Source: Hsuehochloa calcarea (taxonomy: Eukaryota; Streptophyta; Magnoliopsida; Poales; Poaceae). From it: a stretch of 64,000 nucleotides of DNA. The stretch spans positions 13,445,232 through 13,509,231 of the forward strand of contig CM070599.1 of assembly GCA_036346395.1 (NCBI GenBank), given 5' to 3'. Positions within the stretch are counted from its first letter, which is position 1; each line of letters begins with the position of its first letter. This document shows positions 1 to 10,339 of the stretch, piece by piece. The notes beneath the pieces are model-generated. The model ran no database searches. It saw nothing but the letters and a program-made list of their open reading frames with translations, and was not told where the DNA came from. A program made the translations under genes and the position numbers.

Positions 1-660
1 ATGGTGAGTATTATGACATTACCATCCAGAGCCAGATACATTGTAACTCTGAGGATGAGGACGCCCTTCTAGAAAAAGCTTCTACATTATCCAGAGACAA
101 CCTTCTAGAGAAAAGCTAAATTTTTGTCTCTGTTTAAATAATTTAGCACAACACACAAACCTCTTAATTTTACCATGTAAAATGAAGAAAAAGCTTACAT
201 GGCCCCATTGATGTTCATATCTTGCTACAGAGCTCCCTTATCTAAATTTTCTAACTCAGCTCTTGCCCTCCATGAACAAGACAAATGAATGCACGCACTG
301 CTCACGCTCACGTACAACCAAGAGTTTTCTGTTGGAGTTCTCTTCTTTCCTCATGTTATGATGTCCATCTCTTACCAGTTACTACATCGCTGCCTCGTCT
401 TTAATTTTCTGACTCCGTTCTTGCTCCACGAACAAGACAGATGAACTCACCATTTGATATTGCTGACCTTACAGTGGTGACTGTATTACAAATTTGGAAT
501 ACCTTCCTCGGGCAGCCTGTGATTCTCTTTGTCCTCTGTAAAATACTCCTAGGTCTCTACATATTCGAAAGATGCGACCAATTTTAAGATGAATGATTGT
601 AAACAAACTTTCACTCCCCATTCAAGGAGAGACTCCCTTGTTTTAATTTAGGTTGCTTCT
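1..660. repeat. Non-coding flank with a diverged tandem duplication
   Basis: I see no gene here. A segment at about 242-294 recurs at about 400-450 with substitutions; both share the core GAACAAGACA followed by GATGAA/AATGAA. This is an old local duplication about 155 bp apart. The rest is AT-rich intergenic sequence with no recognised motif. Confidence 0.35.
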
Positions 661-918
661 GTTCTTTTGCCTTATCGATATGCAGCTGCTACTATCAAGA
701 AAAAAAAAGATAAAGATATGCACCTACTTGCTAGTTGTTCTCCAAGGACGGGGCGACTCGACTGTCAACCAAAAAAAGTGTTGAAGATATTAGAATCTAG
801 GATCTTAGTTCAAGACGTGTGCGAGTCGAAGAGTCCGAGTCGGATTTCAATGTTTAACACTGTAAATAAAAAGTGTGGAGGTCCTAAGGGATACACATAA
901 TTATTTCCAAAATTTATA

Positions 919-945
919 AATAGTATCAGAGCCAACTCAACCCTA
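919..945 (+). other. Possible tRNA-Met primer-binding site of a decayed LTR element
   Basis: TAGTATCAGAGCC at about 921 is one mismatch from the initiator tRNA-Met PBS core TGGTATCAGAGCC, which appears intact at 3569 and 46991. It follows AT-rich sequence that could be an LTR end and is followed by a CCCTAAACCCTAATCC leader. No paired LTR was found, so this could be a relic or chance. Confidence 0.25.
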
Positions 946-1149
946 AACCCTAATCCGAGCAAACCATTGCCTCGGGCCGCTCGTCGTCATCGTCGATCCG
1001 CCGCCGCCTCGCCTCGTTGCATGTGGTCCTCCGCGACCGCATCGCACTGAGCAAATTGCGATCTGGCGGGTTGTGTGTGGGCAAGCCGGGCGGCGTGAGG
1101 AGGCGCAGGCGCAGGGCGTCGGTCGAAGAAGAGAGCAAGGTAGTCAAAG

Positions 1150-1890
1150 TCGAGATTCTAAGTTTGATAGATTTGCCTCGGTAGGATCGATCGTAGAATC
1201 GCGATTCTACGGCATTGTAAAATACACATATTTAACATCTATACTATAAGTTTGTATGATTCTTGTATGGTTTACCACTTACTTATAACCAAAAAGGGAC
1301 AAATCACTTTTTATCGCTGTGAAAAAAAGCATAATGGTACTAACATGATAGATGATATAGTTCTCAACTACAAGAGAACAACCAATGACTATGACCACTT
1401 TACTACAATTACATGAGAAATTTTCACAACTTTTGTAAATCAATACCTAATTGCAATACTTGCATGTTAAAGTAAAAGCGACTAGACTTACTCGAGAATA
1501 AAAATAGCTTGTCATTATCAAGCTCAAGATTCCTCATGTCATAGTATAGATATTTGTACTAGTATTACCACACTGATATAATATTTTGTATGCTCTTTGA
1601 TTATTTATAGTTTCATTCTCAAAAATTAATATGAACAAATTTTACTCTAAAACAAAATATCAGCAAACCCTGACCTCTAAATTTTTTTAAAAAATATGCA
1701 ATTTTTTGCCCAAACGACTCTACCACGACTCTAATCTACGATTCTATATGATTCTAGACGATTCTACTGTTTGGATCGCGACTGTACCACGATTCTACCT
1801 TATTCCGATTCACGGTGTGATTTGGATCGACAGGCTACCGTGGGTTCGTAGAATCTTAAGACTCTAATAGTAGGATCGTGATTCCTACTA
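1150..1890. repeat. GATTCTA-rich segment, probable non-autonomous DNA transposon relic
   Basis: Both ends are crowded with GATTCTA/TAGAATC motifs (about 1153-1212 and 1715-1885), while the middle 500 bp is AT-rich and non-coding. The left cluster contains a perfect 20-bp palindrome (1192-1211). Motifs concentrated at both ends with an empty centre suggest subterminal repeats of a non-autonomous DNA element. I could not define exact TIRs or a TSD, so the family is not named. Confidence 0.35.
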
Positions 1891-2113
1891 CTTTGGCAGA
1901 GAGGGGAGACGGAGACCGACTGTGGCACCAAGCAGTGGAGCTCGGGAGAAGTGGATCCAGCGCTTGAGGCGACAGTGGAGAAAGGCTGACTAGCAGCAAG
2001 ATCTGGTGGATCTGGCCAGCACTGAGGAGGAAGGAGCTCGAGGGGTCAGCGGCGGCTTGAGGAGGAGAAGGGATCTGGTGGAGCAGAGGAAGAGAAAGTG
2101 GAGGGGAGAAGGA

Positions 2114-3562
2114 TGTTGGTGATGTACCCTAGAGGCAATCATAGAGATGATTGTATCACGTCTATGTTGATGGGTTATTGAATAAATATTATTTTGTTTC
2201 TTGAATGAATCATCGGTTATAAAGATTAACAAGTGTGTGACATGTTGGTTGAGCTCTTTAATTTATATGATGCCGTTCTGAATGTGTCCAAGGTCAGATA
2301 TCACTGATCGGAACACTAGTGACTCATCGACCAGCACATGTATTGATTGATGATCACGTTTCACTGGTCATGGATATAGGGATATCGAATCAATAATGTG
2401 AACACATGCTAGAGAATATGGTGTTGGATTGACCCACCTTGAGACACTGCTGAGATTGTTATGATTTCATGTGTCATCAGTTGGTCTCAAGCAATAATGA
2501 TGTATAATCCATAGACCTGAGATCAATATGATTTTCTACATGTGTAATAGTACACTTTTGGATTGCCAAACGCTACTCCGTAACTAGGTAGTTATAAAGG
2601 TAGCTTTCAGGTATGCTATGAAACATGCGGAGGAATGTGATTGGTCGGATATGGGATTTGCCCCTCCTAACATAATAGGATAGATATCTCTAGGCCCCTC
2701 GATGTTGTCGAATAAAGAAAGTGCATGGACATGCTACTAGTGGTCGAAGAGTTTGACCACGTGAAGTTATCCGACACTTGATCGAGAAAGTATTGAATAG
2801 TACATAGATGACAAATTATCTCACATAGAGTTCAACCTGGTATCGTGAGACAAAGGGAGAATACACGAGCAGGTCGCTCAGTTCGACCAAATACGGACTA
2901 GTCGTTTGGAGATATAAGCTAGTTGTAGACTGGTCGAACATAATTACTAAGTGGTCGTGAACTAGTCGTAAGGAGTTATGAACTAGTCTTGACTAAATAT
3001 GAACTGGTCGTATAGAGATACAAGCTGGTCATAAGTGATAAAGACCTGGTCATCGATCATGTTGCATTAAGGTTCGTTCGATATACTTTGTGTGTATTCG
3101 GGAATCGCTATGTCCTGCTAGGAACCGCTAACGACTCGTGGTCGAAAAGGTGTTTTCGAGTCACAACCGTTTACATATGAACCTACTGGGTCACACACTT
3201 AACTAGTTGGAACAAATGTGTTTAGATAGAATCCGTCATTGACACTATATAAGGAGATGCATGAGGTTGTTGGGACATGAGAGACAAATATGATGTGAGT
3301 TGCTCCACCGAAACCCTAGCCGCCATCTTCTTGAGAACCCTGTCGTGCGAGTTTGTACTGAGGACGCTGGACGATCAACTACACTGGACGACCGACTATG
3401 GCCCCTTCATCGACACGCTCTACATTTGATCTGACTGCCTCAACCCTTCTTCCACTGCACTGCGTGTCTTGTAGTAACGATCTATAATCTCTTGCTTGTA
3501 TAGCATCCTGGTTTACGTAGTAGAATTTTTGAATTGCTAACTAGTGTAGCCTACCCGTATCA
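2114..3562 (+). repeat. 5' LTR of the Copia element
   Basis: It starts TGTTGGTGATGTACCC and ends near CCCGTATCA just before the PBS. The first 235 bp match 7295-7529 with scattered substitutions and the family recurs at 60059. A TATATAAG box lies at about 3246. The stretch 2880-3060 carries imperfect repeats built on CTAGTCGTATGGAGATACGA, which recur in the internal leader at 4930-5030 and in the solo LTR at 60830-60970. Confidence 0.85.
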
Positions 3563-3568
3563 CTTTAG

Positions 3569-3582
3569 TGGTATCAGAGCCA
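3569..3582 (+). other. Primer-binding site (initiator tRNA-Met) of the Copia element
   Basis: TGGTATCAGAGCCA is complementary to the 3' end of plant initiator tRNA-Met. It lies six bases after the inferred LTR end, the normal placement for Copia elements. Confidence 0.85.
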
Positions 3583-5096
3583 TCTTATGTAATTTTTGAT
3601 CTAGGTTGGTCGCATATACTCGATATGTGGGAGTAGCAGATTGGATCTATCACTGGTCTGGTCGGATAACCTAGATCGGTTCATATGGATGGAACGATCT
3701 AGGCACTTGTCAATAAGATCGATTGATTTTTGGCAATAGTAGATAGGTTTGCGGGAGGTATGAGTTAAATGTACTAGATGGCCTCCTGCGCTTGTTCACG
3801 ACCACATTGCACCATACTCTTACCGGTCAGAATTCCACCATCGGGGTATGCCACAGTGCGTGGTCGTATCAAGACAGTGATCAGTTTCGTTGGAACAGGG
3901 TTAATATTATTAATCTGATGATTTCCATGGCTCAATTACATGAATAATATTTATGTCCTTGTAAAAAATTTTGAGGATATTGCCCCTTCGATCCCCGCCC
4001 ACTAACCGACTAACGGGACCGCCGTGCTAGGTGATCGTAGTCGTGTTATATAGTATTATGTGTTCATGTCACCCGATAGAATTGGATTCTATGCATAACA
4101 CCTTTTGCAGGGATTGATGTGAATAGTATGGCTCATTATGTATGTGATGCATGTATGGATTTTTCATGGCCTGCGTGTCATGCTATGAGATAGCTATCGA
4201 GCTACATATTATTGTATAACAGTCTGAGTACCGACATGTGATGCTTGATATTATCCTATGTAATTCATTACTAGCTTTTAGAAGTATTTGCTTAGTAGAT
4301 GAATGCGGTCGGAGATTTCAAGCATGATAGCTCGGAGGGCAGGAAGCATTGTGATGGAGATCTTGATGTCAATGGCCATACTATTTCACAGTTTAATATG
4401 ATTATCTATGAATGTTCAGGATTAATATGATTATCTATGAATATTCATTCCTGCTATACTCTTGATCATGTTTTATCATTTGATATTTTAACAAGGTAGA
4501 GTAGTATCCCTTAAGAAAAATTAAGTAAATTTGATGCCTTTTCAATTACTACAACCATTACGATTTTGATCGTTAATTGGTATGTCTACCAAAGTAGGGT
4601 CCCATTAACTATCTTAATAAGATGGGGGTGGGTGTGAGACACCTACATGCATAGTGTTGGCTTAACTTGACAAGGCTATAAAAATAGTTTTGGGCCTTGG
4701 GGCATAACGTTGGTTACCAAGGCACAGAGATGCTACCCAACAAATAAGAGTCATATGTGATATGATTGGCAAGAGATTGTTTACCTAAATCACTAAGTTT
4801 CTAGCTGTGATGCCAAAGATCACTAGGACTTAATGATATATGGATCTTGAACTCACTATATGATGTTAGAGTTCCACATGGTTTAGAACATATAGTGGGA
4901 GTATCTTTTATTGACTGTTGATGATTATGTTCAACCAGGTATGGACTAGTCGTATGGTGATACGATCAGGTTCAGACTAGTCGTATGGAGATACGAGCTA
5001 GCCGTAGACTAATCGAACATAACTAACATGAGTGTCTATTAGAAGATCTTACATAAACATAGCGCTGAATTTTTGCATATATTTCTATTGTAGATC
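3583..5096 (+). other. Untranslated leader of the Copia element
   Basis: This 1.5 kb stretch between PBS and gag has no credible ORF. It includes imperfect copies of the LTR-type CTAGTCGTATGGAGATACGA motif at about 4940-5030. A short duplication around GGATTAATATGATTATCTATG lies at 4395-4445. Confidence 0.6.
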
Positions 5097-5925
5097 ATGG
5101 CACTTACTACTTCTTCCGAACCTACTTTTAACTTGCGATCTATTCTTGAGAAAGAAAAGCTGAATGGAACCAACTTTATTGATTAGTTTCGTAATCTGAA
5201 AACTGTTCTCAAACAAGAAAAGAAGGAATATGTCCTAGAGGGTCTCTATCCCAAGGAACTAAATGTTGATGCTACTCGTACTGAAAAGAATGCTTATGAG
5301 AAGCATTGCAATGATGCAACCGATGTGCACTGTCTTATACTGGCTACCATGAACTATGAGCTTCAGAAGCAATATGAGATCATAGACGCTTAAAATATGA
5401 TTGTGGGTCTGAAAAGTATGTTTCAGGATCAAGCAAGGGTAGAGAGGTGCAATACCTCTAAGGCATTGTTTTTTGTAGGCTATCAGAAGGTAACCCAGTC
5501 AGTCCTTATGTGATCAAGATGATTAGTCACACTAAGAGCTTGGAAAAACTTGATTTTTCTCGTAGCCAAGAGTTGGCTGCTAATGTGATTCTCCAATCGC
5601 TCCCTACGAGCTTTGAGCCAGTCATATTGAATTTTTATATGAATGGTATGAAGAAGTCAATGACCAAGTTACATGGTATGCTTAAATGTGCTAAGGAGAT
5701 CATCAAGAAAAGTTCTAATCATGTTATGATAGTTCAAAAGACTACTAGCTTTAAGAAGAAAAGTAAGTCAAGAAAGGAAAAGGGCAAAGGAAAGACTGAA
5801 GATGAGTTCGAGAGTTCCAAAGCTAAGCTTAAGAAGCTCAAATTGGGTCCTAAGCCTAACACAGAATGCGACCATTGTCATGAGACTGGGCATTGGAATA
5901 GAAATTGCAAGAAGTACTTGGCATA
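5097..5925 (+). pseudogene. Copia gag relic
   Basis: The reading frame begins at the ATG at 5097 and carries a Copia-type capsid start (N-terminal Ser/Thr-rich stretch, then a KLNGTNF motif). An in-frame TAG interrupts it at about 5186 where the family has Trp. A frameshift near 5470 moves the rest into the frame of 5510-5925. That part holds the capsid C-terminal half, a Lys-rich basic linker and a CCHC zinc knuckle (C-D-H-C...H...C, about 5869-5913) expected to bind genomic RNA. The stops and frameshift rule out an intact Gag. Confidence 0.8.
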
Positions 5926-5926
5926 A

Positions 5927-6902
5927 ATGAAAAAGAACAAAAGAAGTAAGACTTCCAGTTTAGGTATAAATGTTATAGAAATTAATTTTGCCACTTCTCC
6001 GATCAGTTCTTGGGTATTTGATACCAGATCATATGCTCATATGTGCAATTCGATGAAGGGACTGATAAGGAGTAGAAGTTTGACAAGGGGAGATGTTGAT
6101 CTTCGTGTGGAAAATAGAGCAAGAGTTGTTTCATTAGCTATTGGCAATTAGCTTTACCCTTAGAATTAGTTATGGAATTAAGTAATTGTTATTATGTTAC
6201 ATCCTTAAGCAAAAATATTATTTTTTTCCTCTTGTTTAGGAGTAGAAGGTTATGAGTTCAGAATAAAGAACAATTGTTGTTCAATTTATTTTGAAGATAC
6301 GCTTTATGTCCATGCTCTATTGGTGAATGGATGTATGTTTTAAATCTTGAGGATATGCCTGTCTATAACATTAATGCTAAGAGACATTGATCTAATAATT
6401 TGAATCCTACTTTTATTGGGCATTATCGTCTAGGTCATTTAAATGAGAAGCACATGATCAAGCTCCATAAAGATGGTCTTTTAAACTCATTTGATTTTGA
6501 ACCATTTGAAACATGTGAATCTTGTTTACTAGGCAAGATAACAAGGATGCCTTTCACGACCAAAGTTGAGACGGCAAGTGATCTACTGGTCGTAATACAT
6601 TCGAATGTACGTGGACCAATGAGCACTTCGACCAAAGGTGGTTTTCAATACTTCATAACTTTTACTGATGATTTCAGTAGATATGGCTATGTCTATTTGA
6701 TGAGATACAAGTTGGAATCCTTGGAAAAGTTCAAAGAATTTCAATATGAAGTATAGAATCAACTTGATAAGACAATCGAATATCTACGATCTGATTATGG
6801 TGGTGAATATTTGAGCCATGAGTTTGGTGATCATCTAAAGAAATGTCGAATTGTTCCACAACTCACTCCGCGAGGAACGCCTCAATGGAATTGGGTGTCT
6901 GA
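5927..6902 (+). pseudogene. Copia protease / integrase relic
   Basis: Residues resembling the aspartic protease start (SSWVFDT, about 6006-6026) follow gag. The GAG-pre-integrase segment with the HH-CC zinc-binding pattern (HYRLGH ... CESCLLGK) lies at 6421-6540, then the integrase core with the first catalytic Asp region (FTDDFSRYGYVYL) at about 6658-6700 and the RSDYGGEYLS motif at about 6790-6820, after an in-frame stop at 6755. Stops and frame changes at about 6150-6400 and 6755 make it non-functional. It joins RNase H near 6903, where RT should be. Confidence 0.75.
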
Positions 6903-7274
6903 ATGACAGAATCGAACACTGTTAGACATGGTTTGATCAATGATGAGGCTGAGTACATTGCAGCTTCGGAAGCTGCAAAAGAAGCCGTGTGGATTAGGAA
7001 GTTCATTTATGATTTGGGTGTGGTTTCTAGTGTTTCCAGTCTAGTGGATGTCTATTCTGGTAGTAGTGGAGCCATTGCACAAGCTAAGGATCAAAAGCCC
7101 AAACACATACTTCAACGATATTACATTATTCGTGAGATCGTTGAAAGAGGTGATGTGAAGACATACAAAATGCACACGGATTTGAATATTGCAGATCCAT
7201 TGACAAAACCTCTCCTGCAATATAAGCATGAGGTGTACACAAGAGCTATGGCTATTAGATACCTGTATGATTGA
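6903..7274 (+). pseudogene. Copia RNase H C-terminal fragment
   Basis: The 123-codon ORF is typical of the Copia pol C-terminus: NDEAEYIAASEAAKEAVWIR, then SGSSGAIAQAKD (where Copia usually has DN.GAI..A), KPKHIL.RY, and a final DPLTKPL motif. It closes the element: a stop at 7272-7274, a purine-rich tract, then the 3' LTR. Only the end of pol is present, so it is a fragment. Confidence 0.8.
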
Positions 7275-7294
7275 CTATAGTGCAAGTGGGAGAC

Positions 7295-7529
7295 TATTGG
7301 TGATATACCTAAGAGGCAATCATAGAGATGATTGTATCACATTTATATTTATGAGTTATTGAATAAATATTATTATGTTCCATGAATGAATCATCGGTTA
7401 TAAAGATTAACAAGTGTGTGACTTTATGGTGAAGCTCTTTAACTTATATGATATCGTTCTAAATGTATCATTGGTCAGATATCACTGGTAGGAACACTAG
7501 TGAATCATCGACTAGCACATGTATTGATT
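7295..7529 (+). repeat. Truncated 3' LTR of the Copia element
   Basis: It matches the first 235 bp of the 2114 LTR and is preceded by the purine-rich AAGTGGGAGAC. It begins TATTGG instead of TGTTGG. Homology stops at TGTATTGATT, where TGTGAGAACCC of the inverted gypsy LTR begins. Confidence 0.8.
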
Positions 7530-8017
7530 TGTGAGAACCCAGACGATTTAACTTGTGATGCTTAACCCTCTAATTGGTCCTAGCATCACAAATTAAATAT
7601 TCGGTCTCGATGTATTATGTACCTCCCAGGAGCAGTACACACACACCATCACAAACATCAATATCAATCCATACACAAGTTCGTAGAATATCAAATCTTC
7701 ATAATCTACAACATATTGAACTTACAAGGTTCAATTTCGTACAATATCAATCTGGATATTTGTTGTCCAGATTAGTAAACAAAAGCAGATAGTGAGTACA
7801 CGAATGTACTCCGCAAGATTTTAGCAAGCCTATACATAGCTACATGCAAGCTCCATTCAAAGGAGAAGGCTATATGGTTCATTTTCAGCACAAAGCGATA
7901 TTTCAATGTAAACACAATGTAGTAGATTAAAATTGCAAGTTAGCAAATATTTTTAATACTTCAAATAACAGCGGGTAATTAACATAAGATATCAACATAA
8001 CATCTACAGGTGGCTGC
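7530..8017 (-). mobile_element. Minus-strand gypsy LTR, first part
   Basis: The segment begins TGTGAGAACCC, the reverse complement of the GGTCTCACA end of the long gypsy LTRs in this window. It continues with the reverse complement of the conserved terminal region (GATGCTTAACC ... CTAGCATCACAAATT). It inserted into the Copia 3' LTR. A 4.0 kb solo LTR of the same superfamily splits it after position 8017; it resumes at 12042. Confidence 0.75.
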
Positions 8018-8943
8018 TGTAACATCCCAAAAATGGATTTGTGTTTCAAATGTAAGAAAATCAGGAGAAATTAAAACTTTTCTTGCATCTTGAAGCCTTG
8101 GTCATTTTTGGTAATTCTTTTCAAAAGAATTATGGAAAATCCAATTTAAATTCTCTTTTGACTCTAATTAAAAACCCTCCTTGGCAAAGGTCTTTTGCCA
8201 AACCCTTGGAAATCTTTTCCCTGAGTTCTTGGGAGGCTTGGAAACACCTCTGAATTATCTCATGATTTTTAGAGATTATTTGATAATTTTTGGAGGCAAG
8301 ACAAACTGGTCAAACCCTATTTTCCCCTCTTCTGGAAATTCTGGAGAATAATTCAGTGCATAAAAATCTCTGAAAATTTTATGGGAGGTTCCTCCTGCTG
8401 TCAGTAAGCTCCAGTTAAAATTTCATAAATTTTGGAGTTTGTTTGCTACCTCAAATAATTCCTCAAAAATCAGATATTTAAAATTCAAACTCTAATTGGT
8501 TTGCACTGTTCCTCGGGTTCGAACCAGACTCGGGCTCGAGCCAATGGACTCGGTCCAACCAACTAAACGCACCGGGCGACTCAGTCAGGCGCGGGAGTTG
8601 TGAGCCGTTGGATCAGCATCGAACGGCCCGAGATCAAGCGCGCGATCGAATCGTTGTAATCAACCCGTTCTATTTCATGCCGTCCGATTAAATCCAACGG
8701 TACCGTCGCCTTCGTCTTCCTCGCTTCGCGCGGCTCGCCGAAGTCAGCCGGTGACGTCGCGCAGTACCGCCGGCAGAGCCCGGTCCGCGTCTCCTTTCGC
8801 CAACGGCTCTTCCGCATTAATGCTCCCGTCCGCCGCCTCCGCGATCGTCGTCTCCCCTCATTACACTGCCCCGTCGCCTCGGCCGACCTCAACTTCTGTG
8901 CAAAGCCATTTTTCTTGCCGTTGCTCCCTCTTGCTCCTCCGGC

Positions 8944-8949
8944 TATAAA
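8944..8949 (+). promoter_or_regulatory. TATA box of the solo gypsy LTR
   Basis: GGCTATAAAACTC sits about 925 bp into the LTR. The same motif recurs at the equivalent place in both LTRs of the complete element (43848, 53337), so this is the U3/R promoter of the family. Confidence 0.7.
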
Positions 8950-9549
8950 ACTCTACCAGAGGCTTCCTTAGCATCCTTTGAACACCCTTGAGCTTGAAAG
9001 ATCACTTCTAGTGCACCGAGTGAGCTCCTTCGTGGATTTTTCTCTCTACGCCATTGTTGAAGATCCAAGTCCTTCTGAAAGTGGTGTTCCGGGCCTTCTC
9101 TTTCAAAACCTTTGCTTCCTCAGTTACTTAGCATCTCATAGAGTATTAACCCTCTGTCAATTTTGCTTTTGACAGAAGAGAGCGATTCAATGCGGATTGC
9201 CCCTTTCTACCAAACCGTCACTCTTCTTCACCCGAGTCGATTCGACTCTCCTCCGTGCCTTCTTTGGGCTCGAGTAACCTCTCTTTAGTCCCTGTTGGGC
9301 ACTCGCTCCCTTGGACCGCAGCTGAGCTCGTTTGCATTTTTCGTTTTCGGTCTTTTTGCTCGCCGCGGTTATCTCCGGCTTGCCGGCGTTCTAGGCCGCC
9401 GCAGCCAAAACCGCTGGTACCATTGTGTGCGCAAGAGTGTTAAGGACTCATTTTAGGCGTTTGCTCGCACCGCCGCGGCCAGAGCCGCCGGCGGCGAGCC
9501 GATCTTCCCGGTCATTTTTGTCGGACGAAAATCTGGGACGAACGTTTGA

Positions 9550-9870
9550 ACGTGAATCGTTGTGGACCGTCGATCCTAAGATCAACGGCCCACGTTCACG
9601 CGGGGTTTTGAACTAACGCACGCCTTGATCCGTGGACCATTGGATCCAAGATCAACGGTCCCGATGCGAGATAGCGTGGATCGTTGGATCCTAGATCCAC
9701 GGCTCGCGTGTGTGTGAACGTTCGGACCGCCCGAACGCTCCGATCCACGTGAACCGTTGGATCCAGATCCAACGGTTGACGTTTAGGGTTTCGGGGCCGC
9801 GCGCGCGCGTGCGTCAGCGCTAGGACGCGGACCGTTGGATCCAAGATCAACGCTCCTCGTTCGTCCACGT
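9550..9870 (+). repeat. Array of GGATC-centred dyads in the LTR leader
   Basis: Five or more copies of CCGTTGGATCCAAGATCAACGG-like inverted repeats, separated by roughly 50-80 bp, lie downstream of the TATA box. The transcript should therefore carry a series of hairpins. The same array is at 44465-44790 and 53945-54285. Confidence 0.75.
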
Positions 9871-10271
9871 CATTTCAAATTTCTGATTTTCCCGAAAGGA
9901 TTTATTTATCAACTGAAAAATATGATAACTTGTAAAATGCATAACTAATTCATTTTAATTCCTTTTCGGGAGATTCAAATTTTGTGGATTATGTTTTCAA
10001 CTGAACTATAATCTAAAAATGTTTCCAACCACAGTATAGCTCCAGAACATTTTGCTAATGAATATTAGCATTTTTGATTTATAAAAGCTGAGCAAAATTG
10101 TTTTGGTCATATCTTTTGCATTAAGAATCCAAATCCATTGGTTCTTGTTGCTAAATTCTTTATAAATCATGCTCTTGCTACTGTAAAATTTTTAGAATTG
10201 TTGGAGAAAGTTTACTGTTGGGTCTTTGCATTTTCTTCGTTCTTATCGGTTGTTTCTCGCTTTCTCGGTAG

Positions 10272-10339
10272 GATCCGAAGAGCACGTTGACCACATTTTT
10301 GATCCTCAGCAACATCTTGACCCACAGCAAGCAGGCAAG
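10272..10339 (+). other. Exon-like conserved cassette in the solo LTR
   Basis: A pyrimidine-rich tract ending in GGTAG is followed by GATCCGAAGAGCACG and closes with CAAGCAGGCAAG. One frame reads SEEHVDHIFDPQQHLDPQQ, nearly the same peptide as in the LTRs at 45203 and 54702. It looks like a short leader exon with a 3' splice site before it and a possible GC-type donor (AG/GCAAG) at its end. Confidence 0.45.

Larger units (their letters stand above)
2114..7529 (+). mobile_element. Internally deleted Ty1/Copia LTR retrotransposon
   Basis: The order is 5' LTR (2114-3562), PBS (3569), long leader, gag relic (5097-5925), protease/integrase relic (5927-6902), RNase H relic (6903-7274), polypurine stretch (about 7284-7294) and truncated 3' LTR (7295-7529). 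GAG-pre-integrase before RNase H at the 3' end is Copia order. No reverse transcriptase motif is present: integrase runs straight into RNase H near 6903, so an internal deletion removed RT. Several in-frame stops and a frameshift make it defective. The 3' LTR is cut at 7529 by a later minus-strand gypsy LTR. A related solo LTR lies at 60059. Confidence 0.85.

Noticed and set aside
921..2113. A complete LTR element between the PBS-like site and the Copia LTR
   Set aside because: No second LTR, polypurine tract or coding domain could be found, so only the PBS-like site is reported.
8581..9870. Several ORFs of 60-103 codons in the solo LTR (and matching ones at 43521-44872 and 53855-54296)
   Set aside because: They lie in the U3 and GC-rich LTR leader, are not shared in frame between LTR copies and show no domain.
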